Part shown: piece after piece, positions 34,201 through 47,600 of the stretch
Numbering within the stretch: position 1 is the stretch's first letter
How the letters are laid out: each line of letters starts with the position of its first letter
Assembly: GCA_024699855.1 (NCBI GenBank)
Contig: JAMPIQ010000002.1
Span: 13,020,001-13,084,000 of the forward strand
Reading direction: 5' to 3'
Length of the DNA: 64,000 nt
From: Aphelenchoides besseyi
Lineage: Eukaryota; Nematoda; Chromadorea; Rhabditida; Aphelenchoididae
Notes under the pieces: generated by a model
The model's input: only the letters and a program-made list of their open reading frames with translations
Database searches by the model: none
What the model was told of the DNA's origin: nothing
Made by a program: the position numbers and the translations under genes

Positions 34201-37200
34201 TCGAATTTGTCTTCTTGTCGAGCGAATACTCCCAAGTTCATTTGAGCAACTCGTGTGAAACAACCGCACATTTCTTGTAGAAACTAAACATTCGATCTGG
34301 TTGTTGTATTAGCACACAAGACTCACGTGAATGTGTATTTGATCGCGTGCAACCAAAATCCAATTCCAACTCATGATACATAAACGAAGCGTGGACTCGG
34401 TGAAACGACGCATTGGAGTCCAAACCAAGTTCCGCAATAATTTGTAATCCACGTCTAGGAAATCAAGATTATACTATAAAAACCGGGAAAATGTACCGTC
34501 GGAAATAACGAAAAACGCCGAGATCTGCATCACGGCTTCAGCTAAACGTGAATCATCATCCGATTCGCAGGCCATTTCAAAGTTGCGATTCAAATGGTCA
34601 ATCAAAACTTCTTGAGCCATCGCGTCGTCTCGATGTGTTGATTTCAACATCGCAAGCATACCTTGTACTTGACCAAGGTAGTTAGCTCGTTGGCTTAACG
34701 ATGTCAAATACATAGAAACATCCATCGGACCGCTGTCTGTCGATCGAATTGATGTGTCACTTAAGACAGGATTCAACTGATTGGAAACGTCTCCTGATGC
34801 AGTTGTTTGACTGTTCAATACCGCATCAATGGTAAGTCGTAAGCTGCGATCATTTACTGAATCCGTGCGACGTACATATTCCAATAGATGACCATGAGTT
34901 GAACCGGGAGCCCACTTCATGGCTTCGCATAAAATCTGTTCGCCGCGTTGACTAAAATCGCGTGAGATTAATCGACGTTCTTGTATTGAATCCTAAAACA
35001 AATAATTTTGCGGATAAATAAAATGGTTTCTTGAGGACCTGTAATTGAATTTTCCACGGTAGTCCCGAAATAGAAAGCGTTTGAGCTCGACACTCCGGAT
35101 CTTCATCCAAATTCTTAGCTAAGGCTTGAATTAAGTTCAGCAAAGTTGAAATCAAATTTCCATTCCATAACAAAAATGGAAATGCGTCGATGAGCTTTGT
35201 AAGACAGTTGTCGGCACAACGTCGAATTTCACGAACATGATTGTTGAATTGAATTAACAAGTACTCGGCGTTTATACGAACCGCATCCACGTATGTTGGA
35301 TCGCCCAAACTTCTCTTGCTTACTGCCGTAATGTAATCCGTGAAAATGATTGGAGCTACGGTTAGCAGACATTGCCAGATACCACTCTTATCCTTTCGCA
35401 CTGCTCTGAAATTGGCCGATTTTGAAGAGCACGCAAATAGAAACAAACTTGTCTTCCAGATATTTGAAAATTTGCTGTGGAGCATGAGCTTCTAGAGAGT
35501 AGGTGGCGCGCATTTTCTCTGTTCGACACACCGACAACAAGTAGATACACTGCGAAAAGTCCATACGATTAACCAATGGAACAACATCGACACTTTGTCG
35601 CAACTCGTGACAAACTGCATTTCGGATTTCTTGAAGTTCTCCCTGAAATACTCATGCATTGAACTTTCTCGGACCACGCTTACAGATGGTAACGTATCGT
35701 TTTTGATTGCCGCATTTTCGATCATTTCCGATTTCAGATTCTCAGTTGCGGTGAGAGTGGGCGACTTGACCGCAATTTGACAAACTGAATAGTACCAATC
35801 TTCGGGCCATAAACCTTCAATTAGAAAATAACATCAGATATTGGAATAATCAACGAACCTGCGTAAGACGAATTGAAACCCAGAACGGAACAATAAAACA
35901 AGAAGTCGCGAAACAAATGCCGCAGCTTGATTGGAGGATTGCTAATCGGTTCCATTTCCTTCAGCACAGCCGTGATTTTTGAAAGTAAAACGCCCAAATT
36001 TCCGGCACCAGTTGACATCTGAAAACATTTGATGAGTTGTTTCTATAACATCAAAAACTGACCTTAACCGTAGACTTGATTCTTTCAACAATTCGTTTTC
36101 CTTCGAGACCCAATTGAACGAAAAGTTCCAACAGAGAGATTAAGAGTTCCATTTTGTTTTCTGTTGTTTGCGCAGAAATAGCCATTCGATTTAGCGCATT
36201 GTCTACATCTTTGGCAACATGAGCAAACCGCTTGCCTTCGGACAGCGGGTCTTCGGCCGTACCTCCTTGAGTGTAGATGCGATTACTCGTCGCAATGGTC
36301 ACACGTGTAAACAACTTCATGATATCAGGAAATATGGTTGTCTGAATAACAATCAAATAGTTACAGCACAACAGTAACCAAATCTTACAGTTCCGTTTAT
36401 CCACATTTCTGATAAGGTGTGAACAATCAAACTGTCCACCAAATGATCGTTGGATTTCTCTAAAGTTTGACGGAATATTTGAAACACAAGATTGGGTACA
36501 CGTTCGACGTCTTTCAGCGCAGTTCCAATGCTTCCCAATGCCATAATTGCGTTCTGACGAGCCATGTTACTTTCGCTGAAATCAAACATCGTAGTTGTTC
36601 ATTCTTTTTGTATTACAAACCATCGCGCGGTAAGATCACTAACGTAGAGTTTTGATGACAAATGAGTAAGACATGCTTGAAGACTTTCTTCATTCACTGT
36701 CATTGCTGATTTTAAGGCACGACACAGTGCATCAATGGCCGCACTACGAAGACTTGTGAGACCAAATTTACGTCGAATAACATTGTCTGGTTCCCAACGA
36801 ATTGACATCTCTGTTCCATGTGTTGGTCTTTTATCGCACGCCTATGATGTTAAGAACTGTAAGCGCTCTTTTGTATTAAAAGCTCACAGATTCCATTTTC
36901 GTCAGAACCGGACACGGATCGAGCAAAAAGTTGCCCAGTTGATGCACCGCAAAGGTACTTGCAACATTCGGAAACTTTGACGATAATTTTCCGAGAGCAT
37001 CCAATGCAACTACGGTTTCCGGTGTTTGCAAAAGAACATGACGATGAGGTTGCCAAATTTTATCGTAAATCGTTGCGCACGTATTGTCCGCATCTGTAAA
37101 ACAGTTTTTGACTCATAAGAAGCAGGTTAAATTACTGTTCTCGTCGATTGAACTCCAGACAATAAGTTCAATGCAAATTGAATTGGCAATGATGAGCATT

Positions 37201-38736
37201 TTGAGTCGATTGGCCAATGGTTGTTGATCTTCATCGGTTGAACGCGACGGACGAATCTCTTCGGAGAACTTCTTCGATTTCAGTTGTTCTTGACCGTTTG
37301 TAAACAAATCAAACGCAAACTCGTTGATCTAAACAAAAGATTCTCATTCACACTCATGTAAACATTTTGTTACTTCTTGAAAGAATGAATCGGGAATTCC
37401 GACTTCGGTTTGAGTGGCTTCTGTTGAATAGAATTGAAGAACATCGCGTAGAGCGGTAACCGAAATCAAAACCACAACCTCCGAAACAGTTCGATAAGGA
37501 AACCGACGAAGATGCTCGTCCTTTGTATCGTAAACATCAGCAGCATCAGCGTCCAACAGTTTCAGTAGTGGTTCATCAAGCAAACGTTTCAACTGCAAGT
37601 AAGTGATCATGTAGACAAAGAGCAGATAGTTTACCTCAACAAACAGCAATTGAATTTCGTTGAACGACAATTTAGCGGAGTCGGAGCTTTCTATCGCATT
37701 CGACGATATCAAGAAGCTGCTTCCATGTCGTGAAAACACTTTTCGATTCGCTTTTCCTTCCAATCTGTCCGGATTATTCTCATTCCAAAACCAATTAGCT
37801 GAGTCGGTTGAAAGCCTATAGAAGAGATCGAAACAAGAGAATTCGAGAGCACTCACATTGCGGTTTTGATTGTTGGTTTCACTGTAGCTCCATTTAAGTG
37901 TGAAAATGGTGGTGGATAAATGTACGAGATTAACGGAATGTTCGGATCATCGCTGAAGCGACCAATAGCTCGGATCAAACCAAAAATCATGGATAAGACG
38001 CGCATTGCATCGGCTGCGAGAAACAGAAAAATAAGCGGAATATTGAAATCACAAACCTTTTGCTTTGATATCTCGTTTGTTTTCTGAATTGGCTCCATAT
38101 TCAACGATGTCGTCGACAAGCTCGTTCAACAAATGTAACTGATGGTGAATGATTCGATCGCGTAATGCTAAGTGTTGATTAGCAATATCGCTGAGCACCG
38201 TATTGAAACAGAAAAAGAACTGTTCGTAAAAGGTAACTTCTAAATTGATGGATTTTATTGAAGCAATTACACCACTCACTATCGTATTTTGTTAGTGGAG
38301 AATCGTCTTTCCATTGAAGTCGTGGCAGATTCTTCACCACCTCCATCAAACGGTTACAAAGCGGTTCGTTAAACTAAAAAACCTTCAAAATCATCGAACT
38401 GTTATCGAACATACCCGGTCGTGTTTTGCATGCAAAATACAAATTCCAGCGGCCAAATACGCGGATCGAACGTTGTGGTTGAGAATCGTATGTGGGATCT
38501 TGTCGGCGAAATCGCCCAGAAGTCGTCGTTCCACATCTTCATACTCAACGTCTTTGCTGAGTGCCGAACAGATTGCGACTCCTTGAAGATTGTTAAGAAC
38601 AAAATCATCACGATGAACGATTTTCTGGACCATTCTCAAAGCGAAAAGAACTAATCAGTACATGAGATCACTTCTAAACTAAAAATCATGTCATAAAGAT
38701 TATACGTGCTCCATGAATAGCACGAAGAGAACTCAT
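31209..38736 (-). CDS. Phosphatidylinositol 4-kinase alpha
   Basis: Type III PI 4-kinase alpha makes the plasma-membrane pool of PI4P. The gene spans 7.5 kb in about 25 exons, roughly 2,000 residues. The start is a 31-base exon (38706-38736) whose phase fits a 55 bp intron into exon 2 (38650 on), giving [10 protein letters not shown] then the helical N-terminal solenoid. Family landmarks: [36 protein letters not shown] [33 protein letters not shown] of the PIK unique domain, [30 protein letters not shown], catalytic [28 protein letters not shown], and the extreme end YIQNDIPY plus FN. Lys, catalytic loop and DFG are intact. An acceptor-like TTTTTCATTAG lies 11 bp before the ATG, between it and the poly(A) signal of the gene upstream. 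Confidence 0.93.
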
Positions 38737-38764
38737 ATTGTTGAAAACTAATGAAAAAGTTGTG

Positions 38765-38770
38765 TTTATT
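38765..38770 (-). promoter_or_regulatory. AATAAA of the small gene upstream of PI4KA
   Basis: Minus-strand AATAAA two bases after the stop of the small gene and 28 bp before the PI4KA start codon. Confidence 0.6.
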
Positions 38771-38772
38771 GA

Positions 38773-38954
38773 TTAAAACATAAGAAAATGGTCAATCAAA
38801 ATTGTTTTATTGATGTTCTCATCCAAATATTCGGTGGTCACTTTCCGATGCGAAAACAAATTCCAAGCTTTTGGCGTTTTGTTTGTTTTCTTTAGACAAT
38901 CGGCTTTCACTTTACGACAAAGTTTGCGAAATTTTTCTTTCACTTCCAAGTTAA
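38773..38954 (-). CDS. Small Lys-rich protein, 3' exon (5' exon tentative)
   Basis: A 3' exon bounded by AAATTTTCAG and ending in TAA, followed at once by AATAAA. It encodes 59 residues: VKEKFRKLCRKVKADCLKK, KAWNLFSHRKV, then an acidic and hydrophobic end. Upstream on the same strand, about 39022-39092, a frame containing LKLRALQL is open and would join in phase through a weak donor (GTGGCC), but no ATG is visible there. I do not recognise the family. The gene is packed between the divergent innexin (ATG 39095) and PI4KA (ATG 38736), only 36 bp from the latter. Confidence 0.5.
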
Positions 38955-39094
38955 CTGAAAATTTGAGTCTCTAGTTACGCTCGTTAACTAGAAATTATCT
39001 AATCGTATGGCCACATAGTTGCAAAGCTCGTAGCTTCAGTGTGCGGTTATTGGATTTCAATTTTGTTGGACGAATACAAAAACAAGCAGTCAAG

Positions 39095-40849
39095 ATGATG
39101 ATCTTTCGGACTATGCACGCTGTCCCGTACAGCAATCAAGAGCCAGTGAAGGATGTGATAGCTAATTTACATTCTTATTTTACGTGCAACATGTTGATCG
39201 CGTTGGCAGTTCTTCTTAGCTACAAACAATTTGGAGGTAAATGAACGTTGGCTAAATTCGAATACTCTTGTTATTAAGGCCGACCTATTGAATGCATGTT
39301 GCCGCTTACCGGAACATCATTCTCTGGAACGTGGGAGGAATATGCAGAGTCGATTTGCTGGAGTGAAGACACTTATTATGTTTCTTTCAACGATACCGTG
39401 GAGACTTTTAGCCCAGCACAACGACGAGAAAAACGGATATCTTATTATCAATGGATACCGTTTTTCTTGCTGTTTCAAGCAGCATGCTTCAAATTTCCGA
39501 CCTTGATTTGGAGATATTTTGCTGGACAGTCGGGTATGAGAGTCGGTGAAGTTTTGCGTTTCGCCACCAACGAAGCGAATACCGAGCCTGCAACACGATC
39601 ATCGAATATCTACGCACTCTGTGTACATCTTCAAGGAGCCCTCAAATTTCAATACCGACTCACTCGCGTAAGACTTTAAAATCTGAAATACTTCAGGAAG
39701 TTGATTTGTAGAGAAAATTGACTCCGCATAAAATTTTACGTTTTCTCAACTTCAAATATGCATCCTACTACGTGGCCATGATCTACTTGATTAGCAAGGC
39801 TTGTTTTCTGGCGAATGTTATTATTCAAATCGACTTGCTTAATCGCTATTTGGTTCCGAATGCTTCCAAATCGTTCGGTTTCTACGCGTGGAGAGATCTG
39901 TGGTACGGAAACAGGACGTGGGAAGAGTCGGGTCTTTTTCCAAGGTAAATCAAAAACTCAATAATTCGCTTAATAGAATAGTCAGAGTTACACTTTGCGA
40001 TTTTGTTGTACGCGAAATGGGTCAAACACAAACGCACACTGTACAATGTGTTCTGTTGTTGAACATTTTTACCGAAAAAGTTTTCATCCTTTTGTGGGCT
40101 TGGTATAATGCTTTGGCGCTTGTTACATTGTACAACTTCACTCTTTGGATATTTTCGCTGCTGAATCCCCGTTCATCTCAGCATTTCATTTTCAATCACT
40201 TGGAAATGCACGGAGGACGTTTGTTTGCAAACGAATCAACGAAAGGACTAAACGGTAATGGGATAAGTAGAGGATTGACGTATGAATGAGTTTCAGAAGT
40301 GCAAATACAAGTCGAAAGATTCATCAACAAATATTTGAAAATGGATGGAATGTTCATACTTCGATTGATTGCTCAGCATGCGGACATCGTTTTTACAACC
40401 GATTTGATCGCTCAACTTTGGCTCGAACATTATCGAATCGAGAAACAACGAGAGTACGTTTCTTGGCCTTTCAGTTCGAAGTATTCGGTTTGATTTTCAG
40501 AGAAATTCGATTGACAGACAAAAAATGGCACGAGCATTTGAAACGTTTCAAAGCAATCGATGATCGACTTCAAAGCTCAATAGATTTCGAGAACATGGAC
40601 ACACCGCAAAAATCGGACAAACTTTCGAACTTTGAACCTCAATATCGACGAGCAAGAACTCCACGACAAAGCATTGTTCCATCATCACCGTCGCGTGTAA
40701 AGCGAACGTACAGCGATGATGAGATCATTTTCGCATCGCCGCCAAAATCGATCTTAAACTCTGACGAAAGCGATGACGATCAAAACTCGATCAGTGAAGG
40801 GTACGGCCGTCGAAATCATAGTTCGCCAAAGAAGAACGGAAAGTCATAA
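39095..40849 (+). CDS. Innexin gap-junction protein
   Basis: A four-pass membrane protein that forms invertebrate gap junctions and hemichannels. It starts MMIFRTMHAVPY (the frame upstream has no ATG). The first helix (YFTCNMLIALAVLLSYKQF) is followed by GRPIECMLP and GTWEEYAESICW of the first extracellular loop, then ISYYQWIPFFLLFQAACFKFP, the invariant innexin signature. Helix three (YVAMIYLISKACFLANVIIQI), second-loop FPRVTLCDF and helix four (NIFTEKVFILLWAWYNALA) follow. The C-terminal cytoplasmic tail of about 170 residues contains RFINKYLKMDGMFILRLIAQH and a Ser/Pro/Asp-rich end with RVKRTYSDDE, a likely phosphorylation region. Six or so exons. Convergent with the ornithine carrier gene downstream. 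Confidence 0.93.
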
Positions 40850-41056
40850 TTCGTTTAAGTTTTCTTTAACAAAAAGAGTGCTTTATTATTCTATTTCACG
40901 GGTATTTTTCAATCGCTCATAATTCTAGTCATATGCACAATCTCGCGTTATCACGGCCATAGCTTTAATTCAACTATTTCCGTACTTTGAATGTTTAATT
41001 CTAATAAACAAATTGAAATCGTGAGCAACAAAAGACAATCAATTCGAGTGTACCTC

Positions 41057-42216
41057 CTAGATCATGGTATGCAAAAACTTCTTCGTGTTTTCGTAGGCAA
41101 TGAACAAACATGCACTAGCGGAACAAGTGCGAATAAGCGTTGGCGTGAGTCCTTTGTACAAACCAAGTACGCCTAAATGTTAAGCTACTATGTAATCACA
41201 AATAATTTCTTCGAATTTACCGTCTTTTCTCAGCACTTCCATCAAAACACCTTGTAGTGTTCCGCCTTGAACTTGCATTCTCGATTTCACAACATCTGCC
41301 GGAAAAATCGCCGTCCACAGAGCCACTCCACCAGCTGCTCCGGAAATGGCCGTTTTAGTTAGGCCTGAAAATGATGATTAGTTTATTCCACTGATTTAGA
41401 CCTTACCAATATCATCCTTACTTTGACCTGGCTTTGCAAACATGAATCGAGCAGCTTCGTAGGCTCCAAAGAAACAGAAATAACCCGGAACTTCACGTGC
41501 CAATGTCGGAATCATTCCGGTACCAAATGCGCGAATTCCATCTGCTTTCCACATTGCACGACAAACAGAAATTGGAGTGCTGAAACTTATAGACTCTAGC
41601 AACATAATGAACTTCACTAACCTCTTGATTGCTGGATTCATTTCTCGTTGGGCTTGTAAACGACATTTAACGAGTTCGGTAGGACAAAGAACAAAAGCTG
41701 CGAAAATGGCTGCAAGAGATCCGGAAAAAGCGTTTTGTAGTGAAGACATCTTCGACACCTCCTCCACTTCACTCATGTAACAAACGGTCTAAACAAAACA
41801 GACTTAATCTCGAATTTTGTCTTTACCAACCTTTTGACAATAACCGTAGGCCGTAAAAAGAACCGCGTTTTCAGCAATGTTTGCTGCTAAAGCGGGAACT
41901 GATCCTAAAAAACCGAACATTCATTTACAACTCTTCATGTCGTGCAACCTTAACCAACCAGCGTAAAGTCCTCGAATACCATCCAATCGAAATGTGTCTA
42001 CAAAGCAAGTCGTCCACTTGTTATACAGTGTCGGGAAGGTTTGCATTTTGACTTTCACCGTGTCCAACGGTTGTCCAGCATAAACATTGGCTATACCTCC
42101 TAGAAACACAAAAACATTTCATATTTTCGATCAAATCCTTTACCCACAGTTCCTGCTAACAAGTCAATTGCTCCATCTTTCGCGTGATTGCTGGATTGTC
42201 CACCATCGTGTGCCAT
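41057..42216 (-). CDS. Mitochondrial ornithine transporter (SLC25A15/ORNT1-like)
   Basis: An inner-membrane carrier that exchanges ornithine, citrulline and basic amino acids. All three carrier repeats are visible with their signatures: QPLDTVKVKMQTF, CPTELVKCRLQAQ and FPADVVKSRMQVQ. Similarity to ORNT1 is high: AIDLLAGTVGGIANV, SVPALAANIAENAVLF, LQNAFSGSLAAIFAAFVLCPTELV (given here in part), LAREVPGYFCFFGAYE and KGLTPTLIRTCSASACLFIAYE. Six or seven exons; the intron in the second repeat splits an AG/C codon near 41586. Ends KKFLHTMI. Transcribed divergently from Rabex-5. Confidence 0.93.
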
Positions 42217-42890
42217 GTTATGAAACAAGCCAACTTTCAATAAAACCTAAAACACAAAAACTTCGATAAAAAGATTCGTCAAGTACCCAAAAAGCTCGTT
42301 AAAAACCACGCGAGTACTCGTTTGAGTGTTCTTTATCTCTGCTGATTCTTATCAAATTTGACGAACAAACGGTATACGTGTGAATCAACCAAACGCGTCT
42401 TATGACATAACGTCCGTATGAACACACAGAATGTCGTTCTAGTTTGACAAAACAATAGGAACTATATGGTTTTTGAACATAAGATACAGTTCATTCATGT
42501 GGCCATCAATTTCCCATAAGAAAGAAAGATCGTTAAACTCACCTTCATCTCATTCTTTACACAAGTACTTCGTGAAGGTGTACAAAATAACGTCGAATTT
42601 CTTAATGCAAATTCTTGAGAGAAGACAAAAATGATCGAACAAATCGACGGAAGGTCCGGAAAAGTTCGTTTTCTGTCTGTTAGTCTTTGGCGTAATGTGC
42701 GCATATCAACTGACTGATTAGATTGTACTTTCTCCCATGTCCATAAATCGATGTTCATTTTCGACGAATAAGCCATTTCATCAACGATATTTTTGGCGTT
42801 TATTTTACTGAGTCGTGTTTCTCGGAGACTTTGGTTGATTGTCTGTTTGTAAATCGAAATAATCGCTTGTTGCAGGTGGGGATCGGCAAA

Positions 42891-44612
42891 ATGAGCACTG
42901 AAAATGACGCAGAAGCTGAACGTCGATGTCGTGTGGTTATAACTGAGCAGGAACTTGTTAGTTTAATGTCATCCTTGTGCTTATCTTTGGTTTTTAGTTG
43001 TGCAAAAAACAATGTGGATTTTACGGAACACCTCAATGGAACGGTTTGTGCTCACAATGTTGGCGACAACATCAAATGGAACAAAAGCGACGACAAGATT
43101 TCAACAAAAATCGGTTAGTTACAAACTGTTTTTCGTTGTTGAAACAAATCGTTTAGCTCACTTCTTGGTCAAGAAGATCGACGTGCTTCCGTTGATCCGA
43201 CAAGTTCGCTACGTGCGATCATTCGCAAATCACCGTCAGTTTTCTCGCCGATTGCTGGTGAGTAAACAGCTGAACACGTTCAATGGATGAGATTTTAGCT
43301 CCCGACTCTCCACAACCACTCGAATACCATTTTACGCGATCTTCGAGTCCAGATAGTGTTGCTGCTGATAAACAGTTGCACGACTACTTAGTGAAAACGT
43401 TTTCGCAAACAATTGCTCAAGAAGTTGAAGGTGTTTGTAACGCCTTGATTGCAAAGTTGATTAAGGTACGTGTGTGCTTTTATTTTCAATTTCAAAAGCT
43501 TTTAGAACAAATTGGCGTCTATGGACGACTTGTCGATGATTGTTCAGGACTTTTATAGCGCTTTGCCGGAACGACTAGCGAAATACACTGCTAAATTGCC
43601 ATCTTTTTCGAGTACAACTCTGTTGGAACACGTCGAAAGTTTTGTTTGTGTTCGCGCCTACGGTGTCTTGTTTTGTACACGGTAATCGATCAACCAAATT
43701 ACTCATAAAATTTTGGCTTTAGATCCGATGAAGAAGTAATGGATTTGTCACTTCAAGAACGAATTCGATCGTTGTATTGGGTTACGCAAGGATTTCTGGA
43801 TACAGTTTTGGATTTCGAATCAGAAAAGGTTGAAATGTTGGGATGAACTAGTTTGTGATTGGGTCGATACAGGTCGAGGATTTGTTGGTCGATGCAATCA
43901 CTGAGATTGTCGATATGAACTCGCACAAAGTTATAAGCGAAAAGTTCGATTGTCTGATGCGTTGTTCTGCGAAAATATTCGAGGCTCTTCGCGAGAGTAC
44001 CAAGGCCCCAGCAAGTGCTGACGAGTTTCTTCCCGTCCTCATTTACGTAATCCTCAAGTCCAATCCGCCATTGATGCAATCGAATCTCAGTTTTATTCAT
44101 CGATTCTCTCTTACTTCTCGAACTTGTCGTGGAGAAACCGGTAATCAATGAAGTCCACAACATTGCAGTTGAACTTAAATATTCAGGATATCATTTCACC
44201 AATCTTTGTTGTGCTATTCGCTTCATTCAAGACATGAATGCGCACAGTCTACGAATGCCGAAAGAGGAATTCGAAGCGTATACTTCCGGTGCTAAAACAG
44301 CGCCCACTCGTACACGATCACATGTCAATGCGATGAAGTCGTTAGAGGACTCGTTGAAACGTTTTGACGTGTTGGATGAAACTCAGGCCCAACAAAACGA
44401 ACAACTCGACAATCTGTCGACATCAGTTGATGAGTAGGTTGTAATTTACGATAACGAGTTGATTGATTTATTTTAGACGACTCAACAAACTGAAACTAGA
44501 AGTCGAGAAGTTGGAAAACGTGACATCATTTCAGTTGCCAGAACTGCAAAAGAACGGTGAGAGTAACAGCGAGATAACGCAGCTGAACGGTGACACAGAA
44601 GTTGAGAAATAA
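42891..44612 (+). CDS. rabx-5: Rabex-5 / RABGEF1, Rab5 guanine nucleotide exchange factor
   Basis: Activates Rab5 on early endosomes and binds ubiquitin. Splicing the first intron (GTTAGT to TTTTTAG near 42957-43001) produces an A20-type zinc finger: LCKKQCGFYGTPQWNGLCS followed by QCW, the Rabex-5 pattern. The central part leads to the VPS9 domain: DFYSALPERL, LQERIRSLYWVTQGFL, ITEIVDMNSHKV, APASADEFLPVLIYVILKSN (the catalytic Asp and Pro/Tyr region), LQSN-type LMQSNL and YHFTNLCCAIRFIQDMNAHSL. A C-terminal coiled coil (RLNKLKLEVEKLENV) follows, as needed for Rabaptin binding. A GTTGCAG acceptor 15 bp before the ATG may be a trans-splice site. The stop TAA overlaps an AATAAA. Confidence 0.92.
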
Positions 44613-47600
44613 AATAAGTTTTGCACTTTTTATTTTTAATTATTTTGATGTTTCTACTATTTGTTCCCGATGTATTCCCGTGTGTAAATAGACAAACTCA
44701 AATTGTTATAGCTCCTTTTCTTTCAATCTAAAAAACTCGGGTACCTTTTCGTGACCGTTTCGTATTCACGTTTCTGCTTCCTTTTCGACACACTTTCGAT
44801 TAACCGACATTTGGTGTTGCTTTTGTTCATTCTAGTCATACTTGCTCAATTAGCATTCTTATTGTTTCCAAGTGCACATTTGTATTCCAACAATCGTGTC
44901 ATTCCACTGAATGCTTTTGTTCGGACGAAATTTCCGACAGCGTGCAATACAAACTCCTCATGCAAATTCGTGTCTGTGTAGAATGAGAAGCAAATAAACT
45001 TATGAACTGATTTGATGCTTCAAAAGAACAACAATCTGAGCACCTCGGAGAGCCGCTATCAATCAGAATGACAAACAAGCTTGTTGTGAATCTCTTCAAC
45101 ACATAAATTTCAACGTAGGAAATCGAATTTGAAAGTTCTTCCAAACAACTTTTGTCAAATTGAAAAATTTTAACAAAATTCTCGACTTTTGCACTCTATC
45201 TGATGCCACATTTCGAAGCGTCTCGTATTGAACGACTCTTCCTCGCTACAGTAGTCACAAGGGAGTTGAGAGTTTTGAACGACGCGGCGCCAATTTAGAA
45301 AATTCGTGAAATTAATCGAATTGAATCCCGTAGTCACGTGAATTACAAGGAACTTCTTTCGATATTAACGCTCATAATGAACAATGCAATCGGGCGAATA
45401 TTGTTGCTTCTGACAACAAAGCTAATCATATGGTTTTATCGTGTGAACGTGTTTCATAAGTTTTCTAGTACAACGCCCCCGAATTCCGACAATAAGCTCA
45501 GAAGTTGATACCAAGTCGCTTGTAATGCAAAGATGAGTTACAGGAAGTTCGTTTCTTCTTTGCTACGTTAGAGGATACGACTATGTTGGTGGACGGGAGT
45601 GTGATGATAGGCACAAAGTCATCGCCTTGGGCATTTACCCGCATTTAACTTCCCACTCATGTTTCTTTTTCAACGTGCAGATTTCATACAAGAACAGAGA
45701 GCATATACGAAGAGTTATAACGTCAACGGGCATTTTCAACACTTGTTCGTGTTCCGTGATTTAGCGAGCCCAACCCGATTGCCTTCAACGATTCGAGAGA
45801 TATCTCGTGAAATAAATTGTGTTCGTCAACATCCCCAAAAGTGGGCGACCGAGAGTTTGAGTGCGATGTGGGGTTGTTATTTGTGTTTTTGCATTCAGGC
45901 ATAAAATCCGCTAAAAAGTCGTCGTTTCCATTGCCACAAGTCTCTTGATTGCGTTTCAACAGCCGAAGAACATTCATTTATTGGACGAAAATAATTTGGA
46001 GTAGGTTGAAACTGTGCGCGAAATTCATCAACAGAACGTCAAACCGTGGCCATATTCCCATGACAAAACCAATTCACGCCCTCTACTTCAACCTAAATAA
46101 CTTAGTCGATAAGATGCTTCCACTTTTTTTCCAGTTTACTCGAGATTTCTACACACTCGCCCTTCCTTACGTAAATGTTTTTAGTTTGAACTTGGAATCC
46201 TACATCATGCGTTTTGATGCTTAACCGTATCCTCTCAAACATGCATCGAATTATCTCGTGGAGTTTAAACATCAAATGAAAAGTACCAGCTAACGAGTTT
46301 CGGTTGAATGTTTGCAATTGTATTGCTGCAAACTTTGAATTTCTGTAATTAAGTTTTACGCGTGGCCAGAGAACGAATGAAAGTCAATTTTGAGCTCATC
46401 AAGAAAAAACGTTGAAAGTGTTCTTTTGGTTGTGCCGCTAACGACTCATTATCGCAAATCATTTGATCCAATAAAACAAAGCTCTCGGTTCCGGTTGGCA
46501 AGCGTGTCGTCTAAGCATCGTAGATCCGAAACTGTGTGTGCCAAGTTGGATGATTATTCATGTCAGATCATAGGCGGCAGGTTGCGAATTTGTTTTTTTC
46601 TGATCCAGTTCATGAAAAGCTTCCAGACCACGGATAACCGTATTGACCGATGTTCTCGAGTTTATTTTTGTAATTTCAACGTGTTATTACTTCTAGCACG
46701 TTTTCATAGCTCTTCTATTCACGTGTACAGAAAGGTACAATTAAAAGGAAGATCAAATTTAACTTATTGTAGTGGGTCTTGAATGCAATGGGTTTGAAAG
46801 AATTGTAGCGTCGAGATTAAACGAGCCGGGAGTTTCTCTAAATATTTTGATCTGTCGTTCAAGTGCTTAATATGCTCTATTCTTTAGGCAAATTAGTTCT
46901 TTTCGTTCCTATACTCGTTGTTATATTTTAGGAATCAAAAACGATTTTTGAGTTTGACATTTAAATGCAGTAATTACACTTCAAAATGTTATTGTTCAGA
47001 TGACATGGTAGGTATTTGATTATTTCAAATAAAAGTGAATTGTTCACCGTAGTTGTTTTTGAAGATTACTCATCGCTTTGAACGTTCAATCTTCTCGTAT
47101 TACGATCATCGAATTGTTTTTCTAATGACGTCTGTATCATTGTAATTACAAATACAAGAATCTACACTCGAAACCCCATTTCTTTCGGTCTTCTTTGTCG
47201 GCTGCTAATAAGGTTTTCCTGTTCATTTTGAAGAATCCCCGCTCTCTGCTCGCTTGGACATCACCTTTTCCATTTCTTAACTTCCGTTAACCACTAGTTA
47301 TGCGCGAATTCACTGAAAGACACACGATTAAAGCGACATTTTTAGGTATAAACCTCTGCTTCTTAGTGCCTTAACTCCTACACCTCGTGTTCATTCATTT
47401 GCTCGATTGTCTATAATTTTCTCGGTGGCATCAAACATGGTAGGTCTATTATTCTTACTTACGAGAGAAAATATTTGAAAGTTTACGATTATGGTTTTGT
47501 TCGAGGTTTTGGAAATTTGAACAAATCGTTTAATTTCATGGAAGAATCCTAGTTTCTGAAGAGAAGAAGTTGTCTGCAGACAATTGTCCTTAATCGAGAC

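Noticed and set aside
45659..45904. 81-codon plus frame with matching minus frame
   Set aside because: Open on both strands with no homology; treated as chance.
46390..46782. 130-codon plus frame
   Set aside because: It has no ATG at its start, no domain, and low coding character; probably chance in a long non-coding region.
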